Positions 37,697 through 46,287 of a stretch of DNA of 64,000 bases are shown piece after piece. The notes beneath the pieces were generated by a model. That model was given only the letters and a program-made list of their open reading frames with translations, was not told the DNA's origin and did no database searches. A program made the translations under genes and the position numbers. The stretch lies in assembly GCF_042658925.1 (NCBI RefSeq), contig NZ_JBHSRF010000036.1, forward strand, positions 19,082 to 83,081, written 5' to 3'. Source of the stretch: Sphaerisporangium aureirubrum (GTDB lineage: Bacteria > Actinomycetota > Actinomycetes > Streptosporangiales > Streptosporangiaceae). Numbering within the stretch: position 1 is the stretch's first letter; every line of letters begins with the position of its first letter.

Positions 37697-37812
37697 GACA
37701 GGCCTCCCTTCGTGTGGATTCCGGGTCAAAATACCCTGCTTTTCATGAGCGCTGTCAAGCGCTAAATTCCCGGAGCACGGGGATATGCGAGGCAAAAACG
37801 AAGGAGGACCCC
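37697..37812. promoter_or_regulatory. divergent promoter region with AGCGCT-N4-AGCGCT operator-like repeat
   Basis: 116 bases separate the leftward (GGPPS) and rightward (P450-MEP) operons. A repeat AGCGCTGTCAAGCGCT at 37748-37763 is both direct and inverted because each half is palindromic. GGGT/ACCC arms (37723-37735) lie closer to the GGPPS start. AAGGAGGA at 37801-37808 is the P450 ribosome binding site. Binding by one of the two cluster regulators is a guess. Confidence 0.5.
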
Positions 37813-39039
37813 ATGGCCGGTGAGACCTGCCCGTATCCTTTTCTGAAGGCCGACCCCATGGCGATGCCCGAGGAGTTCGCCTGGCTGCGCGACCACGACC
37901 CGGTGTGCCCGGTGACGCTGCCCAGCGGCGACCGGGCCTGGCTGGTCACGCGCTACAGGGACGTCAAGGCCGTCCTGTCCGACACCCGGTTCAGCCGTGA
38001 CCTCAACCGGCCGGACGCGGCCCGGATGAACACCGCGATCGGCTTCGGCAACTACGGCAACCCGTTCGCCGACCCGCCCGTCCACACCCGCTGGCGGGGT
38101 CTGGTGGCCAAGGCGTTCACCCCGCGCCAGGTGGAGCGGCTGCGTCCCCGCGTCCGGCAGATCGTGGAGGAGCTGGTGGACCGGCTCATCGCGACCGGCC
38201 CGCCCGCGGACATCATGGAGGGCCTGGCCTTCCCGCTGCCGATCACGGTGCTCTGCGAGATGATCGGGGTGCCGGTGGAGGACCAGGTGCGCTTCCGCGG
38301 CTGGGTGCACGACATGCTGTCCAGCGAGCTCACCTCGGACGAACGCGCCCAGGCCGCGGTGACGCTGATCGAGTACTCCAAGGCGCTCACCGGCACCAGG
38401 CGCCGCGAGCCGGCCGACGACCTGCTGAGCCGGCTCATCCAGGTGCGGGACGAGGACGACGGCAGGCTCGACGACGACGAGCTGTTCATCACGATGATGA
38501 CGCTGCTGGTCGCGGGCTACAAGACGACCGCCGCGCAGCTCGGCAAGGGCCTGCTCACGCTGTTCCGGTACCCCGACCAGCTCGCTGAGCTAGTCGAGGA
38601 CCCCTCGCTGATGGACTCGGCCGTCGAGGAGCTGCTGCGGTACTCCCCGCCCGGCGCCGGGGTCGGCATCACCCGCTACGCCACCGAGGACCTCGAGGTG
38701 GGCGGTGTGGTGATCCCCAAGGGGTCGACCGTGATCGTGGCCCGGCACTCCGGCAACCGGGACGAGGAGCACTTCCCTGACGGGGAGACGTTCGACGTGC
38801 GGCGGCCCACATCCAACCAGCACCTGACCTTCGGCGCCGGCCCGGCCTTCTGCTTCGGCGCCCCCCTGGCCCGGATGGAGATGGCGATCGCCCTGGAGGT
38901 CCTGCTGCGCAGGGCGCCGCAGCTGCGCCTGGCCGTGCCCGAGGACGAGGTGCCGTGGACGAGCGACACCGCCGCGCAGGCCCCCGAGGCCGTCGTGGTC
39001 GCCTGGGAGCCGGAAATGGCAATCATCGGTCACGCCTGA
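37813..39039 (+). CDS. cytochrome P450
   Basis: A 408-residue bacterial class I P450. The heme loop is FGAGPAFCFGAPLAR, with the Cys ligand in FCFG. The ExxR motif is in VEELLRYSPP and the meander proline region is intact. The I-helix oxygen-activation motif reads AGYKTTA; the usual acidic residue (AG.E/DTT) is replaced by Lys, which may affect proton delivery. ATG 37813 has AAGGAGGA five bases upstream, so the upstream in-frame ATG at 37714 is rejected. First gene of the rightward operon; likely oxidises the terpenoid. Confidence 0.92.
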   Translation: MAGETCPYPFLKADPMAMPEEFAWLRDHDPVCPVTLPSGDRAWLVTRYRDVKAVLSDTRFSRDLNRPDAARMNTAIGFGNYGNPFADPPVHTRWRGLVAKAFTPRQVERLRPRVRQIVEELVDRLIATGPPADIMEGLAFPLPITVLCEMIGVPVEDQVRFRGWVHDMLSSELTSDERAQAAVTLIEYSKALTGTRRREPADDLLSRLIQVRDEDDGRLDDDELFITMMTLLVAGYKTTAAQLGKGLLTLFRYPDQLAELVEDPSLMDSAVEELLRYSPPGAGVGITRYATEDLEVGGVVIPKGSTVIVARHSGNRDEEHFPDGETFDVRRPTSNQHLTFGAGPAFCFGAPLARMEMAIALEVLLRRAPQLRLAVPEDEVPWTSDTAAQAPEAVVVAWEPEMAIIGHA

Positions 39040-39090
39040 TCCGCCCGGCCTGCCGATAGAAAAGAACGACTACCGAGTGGCTGGAGAGCC

Positions 39091-40101
39091 ATGGCCGAAA
39101 AGAAGGTGATCCTCGCCGAGCCGCGCGGTTTCTGCGCCGGAGTGCGGCGGGCGATCTCGATGGTTGAACAGGCACTGGACCATTACGGGCCGCCTGTCTA
39201 CGTGCGCAAGGAAATTGTCCACAACCATCACGTCATCCGTGCGCTGGAAAAGCGGGGCGCGGTGTTCACCTCAACGGAGGAGGAGGTTCCCGAGGGGGCT
39301 GTGTGCGTTTTCTCCGCGCACGGCGTCTCGCCCGCCGTGCGCGGCAACGCGGCCGCGCGGGAACTGCAAGTGCTGGACGCCACCTGCCCGCTGGTGTCCA
39401 AGGTTCACCAGGAGGCCCGGCGCTTCGCCCGGGACGGCCGGACGATCCTGCTGATCGGGCACTCCGACCACGAGGAGGTGGAAGGCACCTACGGCGAGGC
39501 GCCGGCCAGCACGATCGTCGTCGAGTCGGTCCAGGACGCCGAGGAACTGGAACTTCCGCCGGACGCCTCCCCCGTCTACCTCACGCAGACCACACTGTCG
39601 CTGGACGAGACCGCCGACATCGTCGGCACGCTCCGCGACCGCTTCCCCGCGCTGGCCGGGCCGGCGAGCGAGGACATCTGCTACGCCAGCCAGAACAGGC
39701 AGAACGCGATCAAGAAGATCGCGGCCCACGCCGAGCTGGTGCTGGTCCTCGGCTCGGCCAACTCCAGCAACTCCGTCCGCATGGTCGAGGTCGCGCGGAG
39801 CGCGGGGGCCGACGCGCACCTCCTTCCGAACGTCGAGGACCTCGACCCGGCGTGGCTCACCGGCGTCACCTCGGTCGGCGTCAGCGCCGGCGCGAGCACC
39901 CCCGAGTTCCTCGTCGACCGGCTGGTCGACCGGCTCGTCGAGCACGGCTACGACGGGCTGGAGATCGAACACGCCGCCACGGAGAACATCACCTTCACGT
40001 TCCGTCCCGCCTGGCACACCGAGGAAGCGAATACCGAGGAAGCCAACCCCGGGCAAGCGAATACCGAGGAAGCGAACATCGAGGAAGGCGCACACGCATG
40101 A
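39091..40101 (+). CDS. ispH: 4-hydroxy-3-methylbut-2-enyl diphosphate reductase
   Basis: A 336-residue IspH (LytB) making IPP and DMAPP from HMBPP. The three iron-sulfur Cys are visible (EPRGFCAGV, DATCPLVSK, DICYASQNRQ), as is SSNSVRMVEVA. The C-terminus after FRPAWHT carries a low-complexity tail of repeated TEEAN units (about residues 311-334) that is not part of the enzyme fold and comes from a short tandem repeat in the DNA. It ends in ATGA shared with dxs. Presumably a cluster-dedicated second copy. Confidence 0.94.
   Translation: MAEKKVILAEPRGFCAGVRRAISMVEQALDHYGPPVYVRKEIVHNHHVIRALEKRGAVFTSTEEEVPEGAVCVFSAHGVSPAVRGNAAARELQVLDATCPLVSKVHQEARRFARDGRTILLIGHSDHEEVEGTYGEAPASTIVVESVQDAEELELPPDASPVYLTQTTLSLDETADIVGTLRDRFPALAGPASEDICYASQNRQNAIKKIAAHAELVLVLGSANSSNSVRMVEVARSAGADAHLLPNVEDLDPAWLTGVTSVGVSAGASTPEFLVDRLVDRLVEHGYDGLEIEHAATENITFTFRPAWHTEEANTEEANPGQANTEEANIEEGAHA
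40018..40087 (+). repeat. short tandem repeat in the 3' end of ispH
   Basis: Four to five degenerate 15- to 18-base units based on ACCGAGGAAGCGAAT encode the TEEAN-like tail of IspH (TEEAN, TEEAN, PGQAN, TEEAN, IEEG). The expansion lies beyond the conserved domain. Confidence 0.8.
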
Positions 40102-41921
40102 TGATCGAACGCATCCGCAGCCCGCTGGACGTGCGGGCCATGCCGCCCGAGGACCTGCCCACCCTCGCCGGCGAGATCCGCGACTTCCTGGTGGACCGGG
40201 TGTGCCGCAGTGGCGGCCACCTGGGGCCGAACCTGGGCGCGGTCGAGCTGTCGATCGCGCTCCACCGGATGTTCGACTCGCCCGCGGAGCCGATTATGTG
40301 GGACACCGGCCACCAGGCGTACGTGCACAAGCTGCTCACCGGCCGTGCCGCGGGCTTCGACCGGCTGCGCCGGCGCGGCGGCCTGTCCGGGTACCCGTCC
40401 CAGGCGGAGTCCGAGCACGACGTGATCGAGAACTCGCACGCCTCGACCGCGCTCTCCTACGCCGACGGGATCGCCAAGGCCGCCCGCGTGTCCGGCAGGC
40501 AGCCGCGGCCGGTGGTGGCCGTGGTCGGCGACGGGGCGCTGACCGGCGGCATGGCCTGGGAGGCGCTGAACAACATCGCCGCGTCCCGGCTGCCGGTGGT
40601 CATCGTGCTCAACGACAACGGGCGGTCGTACGCGCCCACGATCGGCGGGCTGGCCGACCACCTGTCCGCCCTGCGCGGCGCCCGGGCTCGTTGCAGCCTC
40701 TTCGAGGAGCTCGGCATCCGCTACCTCGGCCCGGTCGACGGGCACGACATCGCGGCGGTGGAGTCGGCGCTGCGCACGGCCCGGGAGAGCGGCGGGCCGG
40801 TGGTGGTGCACTGCCTCACCACCAAGGGCCGCGGCTACGGCCACGCCGAACGCCACGAGCTGGACCGGCACCACGCGGTCCCGGTCACCGATCCCGCCAC
40901 CGGCCGGCAGGCCGCACAGCGCCGCAGGTCGTGGACGGACGTGTTCGCCGACGAGATCGTGCGCATCGGGGCCGAGCGGCCGGACGTGGTGGCCGTCTCC
41001 GCCGCGATGGTGGAGCCCGCCGGGCTCCACCCGTTCCAGCAACGCTTCCCCGAGCGGCTGTTCGACGTCGGGATCGCCGAGCAGCACGCGGTGACCTCGG
41101 CCGCCGGTCTGGCCCTCGGCGGTCTGCACCCGGTGGTCTGCGTCTACTCCACCTTCCTCACCCGGGCCCTGGATCAGGTGCTCATGGACGTCGCGCTGCA
41201 CCGCTGCCCGGTCACGTTCGTCCTCGACCGGGCCGGGGTCACCGGCGACGACGGGCCCTCGCACAACGGCATGTGGGACCTGTCGATCCTGAACGTCGTG
41301 CCGGGCCTGGCGATGGCCGCGCCGCGCGACGGCCAGACGCTGCGGGCGGCGCTCCGTGAGGCGGTCGCGATCGACGACGGCCCGACCGCGATCCGCTACC
41401 CCAAGGGCGCGGTGGGACCCGACCTGCCGGCCGTCGACACGGTCAACGGCGTGGACATCCTGCACCGCGACGCCGACCCGGACGTGCTGTTCGTCTCGGT
41501 CGGCGCGATGGCGGACACCTGCGTACGCGCGGCCCGGCTGCTCTCCGAGCACGGGATCGCGACGACGGTGGCTGACCCCCGCTGGATCAAGCCGGTCAAC
41601 CCCGCGCTCACCGGGCTCGCCGCCCGCCACACCCTCGTGGTCACGGTCGAGGACTGCGGCCGGTCCGGCGGCTTCGGCAGCGCGCTCACGCTGGCCCTGC
41701 GCGACGCCGACGTCACCGTCCCGATCCACTGCATCGGCCTGCCGCAGCGCTTCCTCGACCAGGGCCTGCGGGCGGAGGTCCTGGAGGAGTGCGGCCTGAC
41801 CCCGCAGCAAATCGTACGGAACGTGGCCGGGACCATGACCCGTCTCGGCACCCGGAACCATCCCGAGCTGGAGCCGATAGGGGTCCTGGCGGCCGCGACG
41901 ATGAGGGAGCGACTTTCGTGA
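40098..41921 (+). CDS. dxs: 1-deoxy-D-xylulose-5-phosphate synthase
   Basis: A 607-residue thiamine-diphosphate enzyme joining pyruvate and glyceraldehyde 3-phosphate, the entry step of the MEP pathway. The ThDP/Mg site is VVGDGALTGGMAWEALNN. FDVGIAEQHAVTSAAGLA and GDDGPSHNGMWDLSIL are present. It starts at ATG 40098, overlapping ispH (ATGA), and stops in GTGA overlapping ispG. Slightly shorter than typical Dxs (620-640). It is probably a cluster copy that boosts precursor flux. Confidence 0.94.
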   Translation: MMIERIRSPLDVRAMPPEDLPTLAGEIRDFLVDRVCRSGGHLGPNLGAVELSIALHRMFDSPAEPIMWDTGHQAYVHKLLTGRAAGFDRLRRRGGLSGYPSQAESEHDVIENSHASTALSYADGIAKAARVSGRQPRPVVAVVGDGALTGGMAWEALNNIAASRLPVVIVLNDNGRSYAPTIGGLADHLSALRGARARCSLFEELGIRYLGPVDGHDIAAVESALRTARESGGPVVVHCLTTKGRGYGHAERHELDRHHAVPVTDPATGRQAAQRRRSWTDVFADEIVRIGAERPDVVAVSAAMVEPAGLHPFQQRFPERLFDVGIAEQHAVTSAAGLALGGLHPVVCVYSTFLTRALDQVLMDVALHRCPVTFVLDRAGVTGDDGPSHNGMWDLSILNVVPGLAMAAPRDGQTLRAALREAVAIDDGPTAIRYPKGAVGPDLPAVDTVNGVDILHRDADPDVLFVSVGAMADTCVRAARLLSEHGIATTVADPRWIKPVNPALTGLAARHTLVVTVEDCGRSGGFGSALTLALRDADVTVPIHCIGLPQRFLDQGLRAEVLEECGLTPQQIVRNVAGTMTRLGTRNHPELEPIGVLAAATMRERLS

Positions 41922-43087
41922 GTGCGACGATGCTGGGCATGCCGGCCGTCCGGACGACTCCCATCGCGCCGCGGCGACGCTCGCGTCAGATCATGGTGGG
42001 GACGGTGCCGGTGGGCGGCGAGGCCCCGGTCTCGGTGCAGTCGATGACCACGACGCTCACCGCCGACGTCAACGCCACGTTGCAGCAGATCGCGCAGCTC
42101 ACCGCGTCCGGGTGCCAGATCGTGCGGGTGGCGGTACCCTCGCAGGACGACGCGGACGCGCTGCCGGTCATCGCCCGCAAGTCCCGCATCCCGGTGATCG
42201 CCGACATCCACTTCCAGCCGAAGTACGTGTTCGCGGCGATCGAGGCGGGGTGCGCGGCCGTCCGGGTGAACCCCGGAAACATCAAGAAGTTCGACGACAA
42301 GGTGGGCGAGATCGCGCGTGCGGCCTCCGACCACGGGGTGCCCATCCGCATCGGCGTCAACGCCGGCTCGCTGGATCCGCGGTTGCTCGCCAAGTACGGC
42401 AAGGCCACCCCCGAGGCGCTGGTGGAGTCGGCGCTGTGGGAGTGCTCGCTGTTCGAGGAGCACGGGTTCCGCGATATCAAGATTGCGGTCAAGCACCACG
42501 ACCCCGTGGTCATGGTGCAGGCCTACCGGTTGCTGGCGGAGCGGTGCGACTATCCGCTGCACCTGGGCGTCACCGAGGCCGGCCCGGCGTTCCAGGGCAC
42601 GGTCAAGTCGGCGGTGGCCTTCGGCGCGCTGCTGGCCGAGGGCATCGGGGACACCATCCGGGTGTCGCTGTCGGCGCCGCCCGTGGAGGAGGTCAAGGTC
42701 GGCGTCGCCATCCTGGAGTCGCTCGGCCTGCGGGAGCGCGGCTTGGAGATCGTGTCCTGCCCGTCCTGCGGGCGGGCCCAGGTGGACGTGTACACGCTCG
42801 CCGAGCAGGTGCAGGCCGGGCTGGACGGGCTGAAGGTGCCGCTCCGGGTCGCGGTGATGGGGTGCGTGGTCAACGGCCCCGGCGAGGCGCGCGAGGCCGA
42901 CCTTGGCGTCGCGTCCGGCAACGGCAAGGGGCAGATCTTCGTCAAGGGCGAGGTCGTCAAGACCGTCCCCGAATCGCAGATCGTCGAGACGCTGATCGAG
43001 GAGGCCCTGCGCCTGGCCGAGGAGATGGGCGTCGAGGTGGACCTCGACGACGACGATGCTCCGCGGCCGGCGGTCACCGTCCACTGA
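41918..43087 (+). CDS. ispG: 4-hydroxy-3-methylbut-2-en-1-yl diphosphate synthase
   Basis: A 389-residue IspG (GcpE) converting MEcPP to HMBPP with an iron-sulfur cluster. Motifs include APVSVQSMTTT, the Cys pair SCPSCGRAQ and the third Cys in GCVVNGPGEA. GTG at 41918 overlaps dxs; AGGGAG lies nine bases upstream. ispH, dxs and ispG are thus present but dxr, ispD, ispE and ispF are not, so the housekeeping copies must supply those steps. Confidence 0.94.
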   Translation: MSATMLGMPAVRTTPIAPRRRSRQIMVGTVPVGGEAPVSVQSMTTTLTADVNATLQQIAQLTASGCQIVRVAVPSQDDADALPVIARKSRIPVIADIHFQPKYVFAAIEAGCAAVRVNPGNIKKFDDKVGEIARAASDHGVPIRIGVNAGSLDPRLLAKYGKATPEALVESALWECSLFEEHGFRDIKIAVKHHDPVVMVQAYRLLAERCDYPLHLGVTEAGPAFQGTVKSAVAFGALLAEGIGDTIRVSLSAPPVEEVKVGVAILESLGLRERGLEIVSCPSCGRAQVDVYTLAEQVQAGLDGLKVPLRVAVMGCVVNGPGEAREADLGVASGNGKGQIFVKGEVVKTVPESQIVETLIEEALRLAEEMGVEVDLDDDDAPRPAVTVH

Positions 43088-43148
43088 ACCTTTTCAACCG
43101 GTCCTCGTGGGCTCCGGCGCACACAGGACGAAGATCACTGCTCGGGTG

Positions 43149-44558
43149 TCACCCTCCACTGACCTCCCGCATCTCCCGTACGCTGCCCTGGGTGATCATG
43201 CTCGCCACGTGTACGCGGGACGAGCACCGCATCTTGCGCATCACATTGCGGACATGGTTCACGGCGGTCCACTCGGCGATCCCCAGCCGCCGGGCGATCT
43301 GACGGTTGGTGAGCCCCTGGGCGACCAGCACGGCCACCTGGTGTTCCCGGCGGGTCAGCCCGGCCTCCGGCTCGCCGGGACTTCCGGCGACCGGGACCGG
43401 GACGGGTACGGGGCCGGGCGGGGCGGGCGCCTCCGGCTCGCCCGTCCCGGCCGGTTCCTGAAGGACGTACAGCCTGATGGTGTTGAGCAGCGAGAAGCAG
43501 GGCTCGCCGTCCGGCCCGCCGGCCACGGTGATCAGGTTCCGCTCGGCGAGCCTCTGCAACGCGTCGTGCAGGGCGCCGCCGCCGAGGTCGCTCACGGCCT
43601 CGGCGGCGGCCATGTCGAATCCGGCGGTCAAGACCGCCAGGCGGCGCAGGAGGTCGCGCTCGTGCTCGGTGAGACGTCCATGGCTCCACGCGATGGCCGC
43701 CTTCATGCTGCGGTGGTGCGACAGCGTGTGCGGCGCGCCGCCGTACAGGATGTCCAGGCCGGTTCGCAGCCGGTTCAGCAGCGCCCGCAGCTGGAAGAGC
43801 CGCAGGCGCGCGGCGGCGAACTCAATGGCGAGTGGCAGCCCGTCGAGGCCGTTGGAGAGCTCGGTGATGACCTCGCGGTTGTCGCCGGTGAGCACGACGT
43901 CCGGCCTGGTGGCCGTGACGCGTTCCAGGAGCAGCCGCACCGAGGCGATCCGCCCGAGCTCCGCCAGTTCGGCCGGGGGCCGCGAACCGGGCACCGCAAG
44001 TGGCTGTACGGGGAACAGGCGCTCCCCGTACACCCCCAACGGCTCACGACAGGCGAGCACCACCCGAAGGCCCGGACGCGCGGCCAGCGACTTCGTGACC
44101 ACCCTCGCGATCTCCTCCAGCCCGGGCTCGGCGTGGTCGATGAGAACCAGTGAACCTTTTCCACCCGGTCGCTCCCGCTCCTGGCCGCACAGCGGCTCGC
44201 CGCCGGATTGAAACAGGTTCAGTGTCGCGTGGTCGCGCTCCGCCGACCGTAGCTCGGTCAGCGGGCCCACGCACAAGCAGGCGGAATGGGCGGTTAATTG
44301 GACGCCATGTCCGATGCGGGCGGCGAAATCGAGGAAACGTACACCTTCCCCGAACTCGGCGACCAGTTCGGGGTAGAGGGCGGTCAGCAGGCGGCTCTTA
44401 CCGACTCCGGGCGGTCCGGTTATCGTCAGCAGCCGTAGGACGGGGTTTCGTAAGGCCCTGCGGAGCGCGTCGAGCTCGATGTCACGGCCGATGACGGTCC
44501 CCAGAGCGGGATTCACCATAGAGTCTTCTTCGAGTTTTACGGCTTCGGGACTAGGCAT
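43149..44558 (-). CDS. LuxR-type regulator with NB-ARC-like ATPase domain
   Basis: A 469-residue regulator. The ATPase domain has Walker A GPPGVGKSRLL near residue 40, a Walker B-like GSLVLIDHAE, ACREPLG and GLPLAIEFAAARL, as in AfsR/STAND-type proteins. A proline-rich linker (PVPVPVAG) leads to a C-terminal LuxR helix-turn-helix (LTRREHQVAVLVAQGLTNRQ, AVNHVRNVMRKM). ATG 44558 follows a GGGGGA ribosome binding site. It lies directly downstream of and convergent with ispG, and is a good candidate cluster activator. Confidence 0.9.
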   Translation of the reverse strand: MPSPEAVKLEEDSMVNPALGTVIGRDIELDALRRALRNPVLRLLTITGPPGVGKSRLLTALYPELVAEFGEGVRFLDFAARIGHGVQLTAHSACLCVGPLTELRSAERDHATLNLFQSGGEPLCGQERERPGGKGSLVLIDHAEPGLEEIARVVTKSLAARPGLRVVLACREPLGVYGERLFPVQPLAVPGSRPPAELAELGRIASVRLLLERVTATRPDVVLTGDNREVITELSNGLDGLPLAIEFAAARLRLFQLRALLNRLRTGLDILYGGAPHTLSHHRSMKAAIAWSHGRLTEHERDLLRRLAVLTAGFDMAAAEAVSDLGGGALHDALQRLAERNLITVAGGPDGEPCFSLLNTIRLYVLQEPAGTGEPEAPAPPGPVPVPVPVAGSPGEPEAGLTRREHQVAVLVAQGLTNRQIARRLGIAEWTAVNHVRNVMRKMRCSSRVHVASMITQGSVREMREVSGG

Positions 44559-44589
44559 TGCATCCCCCGCGGTCAATCATGAGCCTTAC

Positions 44590-44883
44590 TCATATCAACT
44601 GCACCGCCTGGTAAGGCGCCCCCGCGAGCCAGCCCTGAAGCGCGGGAACGAGCCGGACGACCCGCCCGCAGATACGCCAGGCTATTTCTTCGGCGGACTC
44701 CTCCTGTGGGGCGCAGATGAAAAGCACGATGTCGATCCGGTCGGGGGCCGTTCGCACCCTGAGGTGCTCCAGCCCCTCGTCCTGTCTGGTGTGGGCCCAG
44801 ACGAGATCGGTGAACGCGGCGGACGACAGGGACCGGCGTTCACTGACCTCGCCTCTACACAGGTCCATTCTTATGACCTGCAC
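44590..44883 (-). CDS. hypothetical 97-residue protein
   Basis: A small protein from GTG 44883 (VQVIRMDLCRGEVSERRSLS) with an alpha/beta-like pattern (DRIDIVLFICAPQEESAEE, AWRICGRVVRLV). No family recognised; no signal peptide. It starts five bases after the stop of the 47-residue exported peptide, and lies 31 bases before the LuxR-type regulator, so the three are probably one transcript. Confidence 0.55.
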   Translation of the reverse strand: MQVIRMDLCRGEVSERRSLSSAAFTDLVWAHTRQDEGLEHLRVRTAPDRIDIVLFICAPQEESAEEIAWRICGRVVRLVPALQGWLAGAPYQAVQLI

Positions 44884-44888
44884 GAACG

Positions 44889-45032
44889 TCAGCCCCAGGA
44901 GAATCCCTGATCGACGTTGGCGCTGTCGGCGGAGGGCACGGCGGCCGAGGCGCCGACGGCGCCGGCGCCGAGTCCGTGGGCGGCGAACAGAACGACGAGG
45001 ATCGAAGCGGACGCGGCGAGTTTCGCGAGCAT
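44889..45032 (-). CDS. 47-residue exported peptide
   Basis: A short protein with a clear signal-peptide-like N-terminus (MLAKLAASASILVVLFAAHG) and a small-residue region (AVGASAA) suitable for signal peptidase. It leaves a mature peptide of about 16-20 residues, VPSADSANVDQGFSWG. ATG 45032 is preceded by GGGGCAA. The short secreted core ending in GFSWG could be a signalling peptide or a cryptic precursor. No Cys. Confidence 0.55.
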   Translation of the reverse strand: MLAKLAASASILVVLFAAHGLGAGAVGASAAVPSADSANVDQGFSWG

Positions 45033-45269
45033 TAAGTTGCCCCTTTTATCTTCCCGTAACACGGGTTTAACCGCACGGAATGAGTTCCTCTTTCTGATTT
45101 GCAGCCTCGCCCACCGAGTCGGCCGTGTCACTACGGACAGGGCGGCCACCTCTGTACGTGGCATGAAGGTGCCAGGGTGGCCGATATTTCCGGTTATGCC
45201 TTGAAATGTTACTGACCGCCACCCGTAAAATGTGGCAACAGGTGAAGCCCGGGGCGTGGGGGACAAGGG

Positions 45270-46247
45270 ATGCTCGATCCACTTGCGCTGGATCCCTCTA
45301 CCGCAGATGTCTACCGGGCGCTGCTCCAGCATCCCGAATGGGGCATAGGGGACATCGCCCGGCATCTCTCAGTGCCGGAGGAGCGAGTACGGGAAGCATT
45401 CGACCTGCTGGCCGACATGGCCCTGCTCCGCCCCTCCCGAAATCACCCGACGTTGTTCCGGCCGGTGAGGCCGGAGGTCGGCCTGGCGTCCCTACTGGCG
45501 CAGACCGAGGCGGAACTGCAGCGCAGGCAGCAGCAGATCGCCGACACCCGGGCGGCCATCGCGGCCATCGCCATGGAGTACGACGCGATCCACGACCGCG
45601 AGCGTGGGTCGTTCGATCGCCTGGAAGGGCTGGAGCAGGTCCGCTCCCGGCTGGAGGAACTCGCCTACGCGGCCCAGGTCGAGTGCATGTCCTTCATGCC
45701 CGGCGGGGCTCAGACGCAGGAGGCGATGGAGGCCAGCGAGCCGCTCGACCGGCAGGCGCTCGAACGCGGGGTGCGCATCCGCACCATCTACCAGGACAGC
45801 TTCCGCAACGACGCCGACACCCTCCGGTACGCCCAGTGGCTGGCCGGACTCGGCGGCCAGACCCGCTCCAGCCCGACGTTGCCGATGTCGCTGCTCATTG
45901 TCGACCGCTCCGTGGCCATGGTCCCGCTGGACCCGGGCGATCCCCGTCTTGGCGCGATGGAAGTCAGCGCCGGCGGGATCGTCACGGCGCTGTGCGCGCT
46001 GTTCGAGCAGGTCTGGGCGGTCGCCGTGCCTTTCGGGGAGGCTCGGGTCGACGAGCACGGCCTGTCGCCCTTCGAGTACGAGCTGCTGCTCATGCTCCTG
46101 GACGGGCAGACCGACGAGGGCGCGGCGCGCCGGCTCGGGGTGTCGCTGCGTACGGTGCGGCGCACGATGTCCACGCTCATGGCCCGCCTCGACGCGCGCA
46201 GCCGCTTCCAGGCCGGCGCCTGCGCCGTCCAACGCGGCTGGATCTGA
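45270..46247 (+). CDS. TrmB-like/LuxR-type transcriptional regulator
   Basis: A 325-residue regulator. An N-terminal winged helix resembles TrmB-type domains (YRALLQHPEWGIGDIARHLS, RVREAFDLLADMALL). A central effector domain follows a coiled coil (about 75-105). A C-terminal LuxR-like helix-turn-helix ends it (YELLLMLLDGQTDEGAARRL, RTVRRTMSTLMARLDARS). This layout is common for pathway regulators in actinomycete biosynthetic clusters. It marks the right edge of the cluster; debris starts 40 bases after its stop. Confidence 0.88.
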   Translation: MLDPLALDPSTADVYRALLQHPEWGIGDIARHLSVPEERVREAFDLLADMALLRPSRNHPTLFRPVRPEVGLASLLAQTEAELQRRQQQIADTRAAIAAIAMEYDAIHDRERGSFDRLEGLEQVRSRLEELAYAAQVECMSFMPGGAQTQEAMEASEPLDRQALERGVRIRTIYQDSFRNDADTLRYAQWLAGLGGQTRSSPTLPMSLLIVDRSVAMVPLDPGDPRLGAMEVSAGGIVTALCALFEQVWAVAVPFGEARVDEHGLSPFEYELLLMLLDGQTDEGAARRLGVSLRTVRRTMSTLMARLDARSRFQAGACAVQRGWI

Positions 46248-46287
46248 GCGGGGCTGAGTGCAGCTGTGGATCTGCGCGAGTCTCCGG

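Noticed and set aside
37714..37812. Upstream ATG for the P450
   Set aside because: No ribosome binding site there and it would translate the operator region, whereas ATG 37813 has AAGGAGGA in the right place.
39303..40097. Long upstream extension of dxs
   Set aside because: Shadow frame within ispH. The ATG at 40098 in the ATGA overlap gives the correct Dxs N-terminus.
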